Source: Paraspadella gotoi
Taxonomy: Eukaryota; Chaetognatha
Assembly: GCA_051294375.1 (NCBI GenBank)
Contig: CM119267.1
Span: 26,241,293-26,305,292 of the forward strand
Length of the DNA stretch: 64,000 bases
Reading direction: 5' to 3'
The notes beneath the pieces are model-generated. The model saw only the letters and a program-made list of their open reading frames with translations, was not told the DNA's origin and searched no databases. Position 1 is the first letter of the stretch. Each line of letters starts with the position of its first letter. Made by a program: the position numbers and the translations under genes. Shown here one piece after another: positions 22,401-31,400 of this stretch.

Positions 22401-25400
22401 ACGAACGGTGAAAGAAGAAAAATAAGAGATAGAGAAAGAGAGAGAAGTGACAGAGAAAGAAAGAGGAGTGTCGTTTCAACTCGCTCCTTTTTCAACAACC
22501 AGATCTTAATCTCTTCTCGCGACACTGACTTCCTCGCCGAATCCAACGCGCCCCTCGCTTCCGAGACGATGATATACCGGAAGTGTCCGTCCACGCTGAG
22601 GCGCCTGCGATGCGGAGAGCGAATGGCGACCGACTTGGACGAAGACGACGTTCTTCGGCGGACTCCGCTTCGCTCTCGTCAGAGACATTCCCTGTGACCC
22701 ATACTCGACGCTGGCGCGACTCACTTGGACGTCGGAGTCCGCCTGGGCCGCAAGACTCGCGTGTCATTCAGCGACCATCTGTGTGAGCGTGCGCGCAGCG
22801 GCGGTTCCAGCTCCACCACCAGGTAGGCAAAGTTCGTCTCGATCATTGCAAGGGTAAACCGTCTCGCAACGCATTCGCTTGCAGACGTTATGGAACGATG
22901 GGCCCTAAAAATGCGGTGTCGTTGTTGTCGTCATTGTCGTCATCAGCGTTCCAAATTATAGTGCGCCTTTATATTTTATATTTGTATGAAGCTGAAAATT
23001 TAAATATATATATTCTTATCATCAAGGTTCTTGAAAACTGATGAGGTGATAAATTAAATGTATTTGCTTAATGTCATCACATGCACTAGTAGAATGTTAG
23101 ATACTTATTTTCACTATGGAGAAACAGTAGACCATTTTTCCCGCAAAATGTCATAGAAACTTCGGAAAACCACCATCGATTCGAAAAAAAAATTCTCTTT
23201 CGAATGATGTGCTATATGATTAACTTATTTAAAGATTTCGCTTGACCCAGCGGCGTCAAAGTTCCACATGCGTCAGATTCATTGATTTACGTATATTTTG
23301 AAACGTTAAAGGGATCTTATGTGATGTTTTTAATCATTATGGATTGAAATGAATGTAAAACTCCGATGTAGTTGTAGTTATTAAAAATTAATAAAAAGTA
23401 TTAAGCAAAATATACCGGAAGTGTAATTTTAATATTTTTAAACCAATTTATCTTCTCTCATGAAAGTGACGGCAAGAGCGAAACAATTCTTGCTTTGTTA
23501 TTGTTAACTGAATCTTTAAACTTGAAGTTCATAAGACACTTTGTTTGGCTTTGGGTGAGATGGACGATGTTCTTCAATGCCCTGAAGCATTGCTTCGTGT
23601 TGCGTTTTATTACGGGTTATTGAAACGTTGTAATCACTTGCAAATTACCTCTCCGCAGCATCATTGAGTGGCGAAAACCATTTACAAGCTTGCAGAATGA
23701 GTGGTAGTTGGGCGTTATCATTCCATTCTTCCACAGGTTTTGACAAAAAAGATGGCTCAAAGTGACAAAGCTGTGTAATAAATTATAATTGTCATTGAAA
23801 TTAAATATAATTAAATATAAAATTATTGATAAAATATTGCAAATGAACCTGAAAAAACAACCATGAATCAGCCGAAATGTAATCTTCTAATTTGCTGTTT
23901 TCATACACGCGTGGTATTTCCGGCTTCCCATTTCTACTTGGACCTTTTCAGAGCTCAAGAGGGCTTCAGCCATCGCCTTCTAGTTCAGATATTCGGTATG
24001 TAAATCAATCTTAGTGCAGCATGGGCCCCATCGCGATCCTTGATCGCCACGCCATTAGCAAGTATGACGCCGTCCGCAGTTTGAACTGGCTATAAGGGGA
24101 CAGTTTCAACTGCGCCTCTTTCTGTTCACGAAAACTGTCTTTTTTTCCCTCTGTTTTGGGGAATCCCCACCACTATTTTTTACGGGGATTACTGTTTGAA
24201 GCATTCTGCCTTATCCACGGCGGGGAATCCCCGCCACTATTTTGATGGGGATTGACGTTTGAAGCCCTGTCCCGCCGTGAATCATCATCATGGGCAGTCC
24301 TTATTATAAAAATATTTTAACTAAAAAGATAAGAAACCTTAACAATCCTAATTTAAAAATAAATAATTATTTGCATTTAGATTCATTCCTAAACCCTCTA
24401 TTTTATATCCTCCTCTCTCTCGGTCTACCTCTCTTTTTTATTTTCTATTTCATCTCTTTTCTCTCTCTCTCTCACTCTCTTTCAATCTATATCTCTCTCT
24501 CTCTCTCTCTCTTTCAATCTGTATCTCTCTCTTTTTCTCACTCTATTTCTTTTTTTTTCTATTTTTATCTCTCTCTCACTTTCTCTCTTTGTCTCTCTTT
24601 ACCTGTCTCTCTTTTTTTATTTTCATAAATCTCTCTGTCTCTGTCTCTTTTCTCTCTGTCTCTCTCTCTATCTCTCTCTCTCTTTCTCTCTCTTTGTATC
24701 TCTATCTCTATACTATATTGTGTTTCTTTCTTTCTTCTTTAATTATCTTTTCTTTTTTTCTTTTTCTTTTTTTTTTTTTCCTATATTTTTTCTTTCTTTT
24801 TTTTATTATTTTTTCTGTCATTAATATTTCTGTAGTGATTAAAAATATATTAAAAGAAAGCAAAGAAAAATTCAAATCTGTGACCCTCATTGTTATCGCT
24901 ATTGAGATACTTTAAGCCCAAAAAAACAAAGAACGTTTGAGAGAGAGAGAGATGAGAGAGATAGAGGAGAGAGAGTGGGCCATTTCTCGTCCCCGTCGAG
25001 AATTGGGGCGGGGATTTGCCGGGAATGATATCCCGGCGAAGACCGCCGCAGGGCGTAGTTGCGGTGAACTTATAGTTATCTTCCCCGAAACTGCGCAAAG
25101 TTTAACAGTTTAAACTGCGAGATATGCGCCGCGTAATATCTCGCCATTAGATCTTCATGAAGGGAGAGTAAGGATGGAGCATCCGCCATGAATGGACAGC
25201 AGAACCAGTAATAAAAATGAATGTACAAAATGTAATAAGACATCACCAAGACATCCATTTTCTGCTGGTGAATCAAAACGAAAAAATCACCAACGATCAG
25301 CATTTTGAGAATGTAGAGGCAGCTACCCATCCAACGGGCGTGATTTATCGTGCTAAGCCTTTTTGTCATGGGAAGTTGAGCTTCTTTGCCGATAAGAACT

Positions 25401-28400
25401 GAGAAGAAAAGAGACAAGATCAACTGACTTCATATTAATTTTATTATGAGTGTGCTTTTGGCAATATAAGATAATTGATTTCTAAAATCTAAATAAATCT
25501 GCAAACTACAAAGCATTTTGTGCATAATTATTTATCTAATTTTACTCTATTCGTATTCTACTAAAAAATATGACATTGTAACCTTTTTCCTTAGTTTTTT
25601 GTCTGAAAAAGAAATTCTAGAGCTACGACATTAGCAGTCTCGTTTTTATCTCGTTGGTTTTTAGGCTGTGTAAAAAATGTCAAAGAACCCCAATACTGCT
25701 GCCCCTTTTGGTGGTTTTGCCGGCGGTGGTCGAAAGTTCGCTAAGCGCTTGCAAATACCAAATTCGGGAAACAGAGGAAACTCTGCCCCTGTAGCAGAAC
25801 GAGTGTTCATGATTAATGGACTGTCTGTAAAAAAGATTATTCTTAATAAATTAAACAAAGAATAACTATCTATCAGTCACAGAAATTTAATAATTAACTA
25901 AATTATATCGAAAAATGATAAATATTGTAACTGAAAAAGAGTTCCAATTTGCATGTTGTGATCTAGTTGCTTTCAACTCGCCTGGGTCAAGCGAAATATT
26001 TTTAGAAATGAATTAAATTATATACCAAACGAAAGAGAATTTTATTTCGAATCGAATGGTGTTTTCCGGAAGTTCTATGACCATTTGTTGCGGAAAAAAA
26101 TGTGTCTAAACAGTGCATAAGAAACAAAAATTTTTAAAAATTTTTTGCCATATATTTCGACTTAATTTCTAAGTCATCATCAGTGGCTGAAAGAGACAAA
26201 ACAAGAAAAGGTAATAAATATCAAAAAATAAAAGAAAGGTTAACCATTAAGAGAGAGAGAGAGAGAGTGTAAGTCAAAAGTCAAATTGACCAAATGACCA
26301 AAAACCCAAGAAATGAATGAAGTGGAAAAATCGTGTCTGGTTCTGGAAAAACTAGGGAAATCAAAAGAAGCTGATACACTAAGGCACGAAACGGCCAGTT
26401 TACTCCGCAAAGCTAAGGCTCCTAAATCAAATCTCACAGCAGACCAAAAAAAAGGTTTGTCCTATCTAAAAAAACAAAATAATCTGTTTGTAACACCATT
26501 TAAACAAAGGCTTAGGGTTTGTTGTCCTCGACACGAAACACCTTATAGAAAAAGCTGAGCGCGAATTTCAAAATACCTCTCTTGATACTCCTAACACCAC
26601 AGCTTCTCTGGAGAGGAAAATTCAATCAAAACTAAGAGATCTACATAAAATTCATAAATTAGATGATGAAACTTATAAAAGTATTTACCCTTCAGGCTCT
26701 TTAACCCCGACAGCCTACCCTGTTATAAAAGCACACAAACCAGAAAAAAGTTATCCTGCCCGCGTAATAACTTCTTGTATTGGGTCCCTCAAGAACGCCT
26801 TGCGTCATTCCTAAATAAATTACTCCAACCTTACATTGAGAATTGCCCATTTAGCTGCAAAAACTCTTTTGTTTTTGTCGATAAGATTAAAAATTTGACA
26901 CTTTCACCGAATGAAAAAATGATTTCCTTTGACGCCTCTGCTCTCTTTCCCTCAGTCCCAATCTCTGACTGCCTCCTTTACATTAAAAAGCTTTTAGACG
27001 TTGACAATAAGTTGGCTCGCCGAACTCAACTTTCTCCAACTGAAATCATTGACCTTGCCTCACTCTGTCTTTCCACTTCAGACTTTATTTTCAATGAAAT
27101 GCACCACACTACAAACGAAAGTGGGCCAATTGGTTTATCTCTCATGGTCACCATATCGCAACTTTGGATGTCCCATACAATGAAAGAGGCGATATTAGGG
27201 TGTGTCATATTCCAAAAGTTGTTTGTATCTTCAACACAGCACATTTAACACGACGGGGCATGGCCTAAAACATAGGTTTGCACAACAATCGCCATTCAAA
27301 TTGGTCCAACGCCTTTAGCAGAACTCTCTGAAGGATTTTTTGGCACACCTTTCAATCATCCTCCTCACTGTGTCTAAAGTATGAGAGATTTGATCGTCCA
27401 ACATAATTTATTAGTTAAAGAAGTGCATTAAGTTTGTTCTATTAAAATTTAAGTCCGCAACTACTTCTAGCGGACACACAACAGCATCCAACAAGCTGCT
27501 GCACCAGGTAGTGGCGAATACACTTGCGTACCATACTTCTTGGTTTTTAGAGGTACTATAAAAATTTTCTACACAGTTTTATTCATAAATAGGTCCTCTT
27601 TCTAATTTAATATACATCTTTTAAAAAAATTGGTGTGCCTACATCCTGGAGAGATAATTCCTGCACAGATTCTTTTAAAATAAAATTATATACAAAATAT
27701 TTATTTATATTATTTGCTATAGGTTTAATTAATAGAGCATGATATAATTACAATACACGATAAATTTCATCTTGATTGACCTAATACTTTTTAAGATATC
27801 CTGTTTATAAGAATTTTTGAAAAAAAGTTTTTAACACACACAGAAATAAAAAAATAAAAGTTATGGCATCAAAAATTGCTTTATTAGTTGATAAAACCCT
27901 CTAGGTTTATATCCCAATCATAATTTTATAACACCAATCCCAGAGGCTCTGTGGGGCATTCTAATTTGTTGGAGGATGTGGACCAACAGTTGCAGATAAA
28001 AAAGTTTTATATCAAAATAATTTACATTCTATTATAGATGATAATTTGCTTCTTTTAGTGATATCAGACTTGTACCTGCACTCTTTATTAAGGTGAGCTT
28101 ACTTTTTTGTAGATACTTCCTGTCCAGACTGCTTGAAGGGAAAAAAATTTAGTAACAATCAATAACAACTGTAATTGGGAATTACAATATGTTCAAACCC
28201 GCCTATAAGCATTAAGCATGTTAAGTGTGAGGACTGAGGACACAGTTTGGGGCATGAACCTTAAGCTAGTTACAAGCTCAGGACCCGTTTTATGGCTACG
28301 AGAGGGTGTTAAAAAAGATCGACTGATTTACAAAATTGGAAACTTCAGATTATTTTTCAGAACTTTTTTTCTTAATATGTAAATATTTGTTTTATTGTTA

Positions 28401-31400
28401 TTATATGGCAGTGGCGAGCAGCTAAAAATGCGAATATCTGGGTCTGAAGTTTCCCCGTTTCATGATTAGAGTCGCATCAACGAATAATTTGAAAAAGAAG
28501 ACAGAATCGAAGGCCGGTAGACTATGCGGGTCTACAGCTCCTCTTCTCTCTCTTCCTCCTCCCTCCTCATCCTCCTCACGGGGATTCGGGGTCGCGTTCA
28601 AGTTTAGGTTCAGTTCATCTTCTCCTCTCTCTCAGACTCTTTCTTTCTCCCCTTTTTTTGAACCTTTTTATATTTTCGGATAGAGTATAGAACCCAGATA
28701 TGAAATATATTTATTCACCTCCCATCCCTCCAGTTAGAGTGGCGCCTAGTATCATCGCTCGAACTTTAACCACAAAAGACCCCATTCTCCGAGTCCTGTG
28801 CTGCTACCGGCAAAAAAAAGAGAAGGGGTTGGCATCGAGGCTATCTGAGTTTGTTTGCTTAATGTTGGAAATTTGTATTTGTAGAATCTTTAGTTGCTTG
28901 TGGAAAAATATGACGTATGTTTTTACGTTAGTTATTTTAAATTGTTTATAAATTGTTATAACCTGGACGTTTAAATTCTCGTCGTCAGTATTTTAATGTA
29001 AATAAACATTTAAAAAACACACTGTAAAAGATGTTTTGATTCTCCTTTACCTTTTATCCAATTTTCTTGTACAGTCAAAATTCGTGGGAAATGTTTCTCA
29101 CACCTTGAATTCCGTATAAAATAGAGCCAAAAAAATAAATATAAACTGAACAGCGATTCTTTTTTTTCATTGTAAATATGAATTACTTTAAAGTTATAGT
29201 ATAATCCGAGTTTTGTACATAGTAATGAATTTAAATATAATGATATGAATAATGTTGTTACAATTGTTGTGGTTATTACTAAATTTTGTTTACCTTCAAG
29301 CAGTCTGGACAGAAAGTATCTACAAAGAAGTAAGCACACCTTAATAAAGAGTCAGAGTACAAGTCTGATATCACTATAAAGAGCAAATTATCATCTATAA
29401 TAAATGCAAATTACTTTGATAGAAGCTTTTTTATCTGCAACTGTTGGTCCCACATCCTCCAACAAATTGAGGATGCCTCCACAGAGCCTCTGGGGATTGG
29501 TGCTTACAAAATCATGATTGGAATATAAATCTAGAGGGTTTTATCAACTATAAAGCAATTTTTGATGCATAAACTTTTTTTTTTATTCTGCGTGTATTAA
29601 AATTTTTTTTTCAAAAATTCTTATAAACAGGATATCTTAAAAAGTATTAGGTCACTCAAGATGAAATTTTATCGTGTATTGTTAGAGCCAAACTTCGTCA
29701 ATGGGGTGGGTCAGAAGTTTGATTTGGGAACCTTTCCAAATGAAACTTCATACATTTCTGAGAAAACTTTCAATGGAGCAAAATTTTATAAAATGGCAAG
29801 AAGCATTAGTAATTAATTTTTTAATATTTATTTATAGATAGGAAATGTCAAAAATTTTTTTTTGAATTTTTTATTTTTAAAAGCAGATTCAAATAGCTTA
29901 TGAAAAGTTATCTACACAAAGTATAATTCTTTTTTCAATATTTTGATGATAAGTGGGTTTAAATTGAGAAAAACCTTAAAAAATCATCATCATCATCATC
30001 ATCCGATGATTTTAGCAGTTTTTACTAATTTTTAGTAATAAAACATCAAAATTTTAAAAAGTTGTAATTATATTTTTTGCTTAACTTTTTAAGCTCTATC
30101 AGAATCAATTAAAAAAACTTAAAATATCCAAAAAAAATTTTGACATTATATAGCAATAAAATAATATTAATTAGCGAATTACTCATGGTTCGGAACATTT
30201 TTGTAAAAAAATATTTGAACACAATAATTAATACCAATAATGGATTAGTTTAATGCTGTTCCCATTAAAATTTGAATTTGGTCGGCTACTCTACTAATTG
30301 TAATTATATCATGCTCATTAATTAAACCTATAGCAAATAATATAAATAAATATTTTGTATATAATTTTATTTTAAAAAAATCTGTTCAAGAATTATCCTC
30401 CAGGATGTAGGCACACCAATTTTTTTAAAAGATGTATATTAAATTAGAAAGAGGACCTATTTATGAATAAAACTGTGTAGAAAATTTTTATAGTACCTCT
30501 AAAACCAAGAAGATATGGTACGCAATGTATTGGCCACTACCTGGTGCAGCAGCTTGTGGATGCTGTTGTGTGTCCGCTAGAAGTAGTTGCGACTCTAAAT
30601 TTAATAGAACAAACTTAATGCACTTCTTTAACTAATAAATTATGTTGGACGATCAAATCTCTCATACTTTAGACACAGTGAGGGATGATGTGAAAGGTGT
30701 GCCAAAAATCCTTCAGGAGAGGGTACTGCTAAAGGCGTTGGACCAATTTGAATGGCGATTGGTGCAAACCTATTTTTTTAGGCCATGCCCCGTCGTGTTA
30801 AATGTCGTGAAGATACAAACAACTTTTGGAATATGACACACCCTAAGGCGATATCCATTGCTGAGAGGAAAAATATGATTGTCCCTAGAAACATTAATGT
30901 CTATATGGATGATTGCTGGTGTACTGTAAAATATCCAACTCCACCCAGACGACCAGGACTCCGTAGCGGTACCGCACAAAACTCGGATCCAGCTGCTGAA
31001 TTCAATGATTGTTTGAATGAGGTTCATCCCCGAATCCAGTTCACCCGTGAAGAAGAATCTGAACAGTCAATTGCTTTTTTAGATGTACACCTCACACTCG
31101 CAAGACCGATGGCACACTTATAACACGTATTTACCGCAAACCCTCTAATACTAACCTCTGCAACAAACCCCAATCTTGCCAAAATCCCCAAATAACCATT
31201 GTTTCCTTCAAGGGTGAACTTTGTAGAGCTTTCCGCCTTTGCTCTTCACCTACCCAGACACAGAAAGAAATCCAATTTACACTTGACATGTACGAAGACA
31301 ATGGCCAAGACAGGAAAAAATTAGAAACCATTGCTTCTAACTACCAGCCACCATCTCTCAACGCAATAACACAGACAAAAAACATACTAAAAAACACATG

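Larger units (their letters stand above)
23120..26117 (-). mobile_element. TIR element with decayed minus-strand gene (EMLQGIE family), copy 2
   Basis: Inverted ends of about 130 bp: TTTTCCCGCAAAATGTCATAG..CTCTTTCG..TTTCGCTTGACCC (23133-23255) against 25980-26105. Minus-strand protein remnants come in order. Near 25380-25090 is [20 protein letters not shown] and YILKMLIVG. Near 23720-23540 is [27 protein letters not shown], then [16 protein letters not shown]. The pairing HxARWM..Y.LKM plus NDxAERG..Q..xLQxxExHR is one I associate with a family of uncharacterised proteins repeated in many invertebrate genomes, presumably transposon-encoded. CT/GA tracts at 24395-24720 and 24935-24980 interrupt it. 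Confidence 0.6.
27195..30846. mobile_element. foldback (long inverted repeat) element with 7-bp target duplication
   Basis: Left end TTAGGGTGTGTCATATTCC, right end GGAATATGACACACCCTAA; arms extend inward to about 28155 and 29278 (roughly 1 kb each). Target duplication GGCGATA at 27188-27194 and 30847-30853. Removing the element plus one duplicate joins MKEAI to SIAERKN in frame in the Penelope RT, which proves the boundaries. The right arm contains a further 615 bp insertion (29682-30296). TTAGGG ends and 7-8 bp duplication would fit hAT- or P-like families; no transposase is seen. Confidence 0.9.

Noticed and set aside
30785-31123. Independent intact RT gene starting at 30785
   Set aside because: The first ~20 codons are the foldback element's terminal repeat; the frame is the continuation of the Penelope RT interrupted at 27194.
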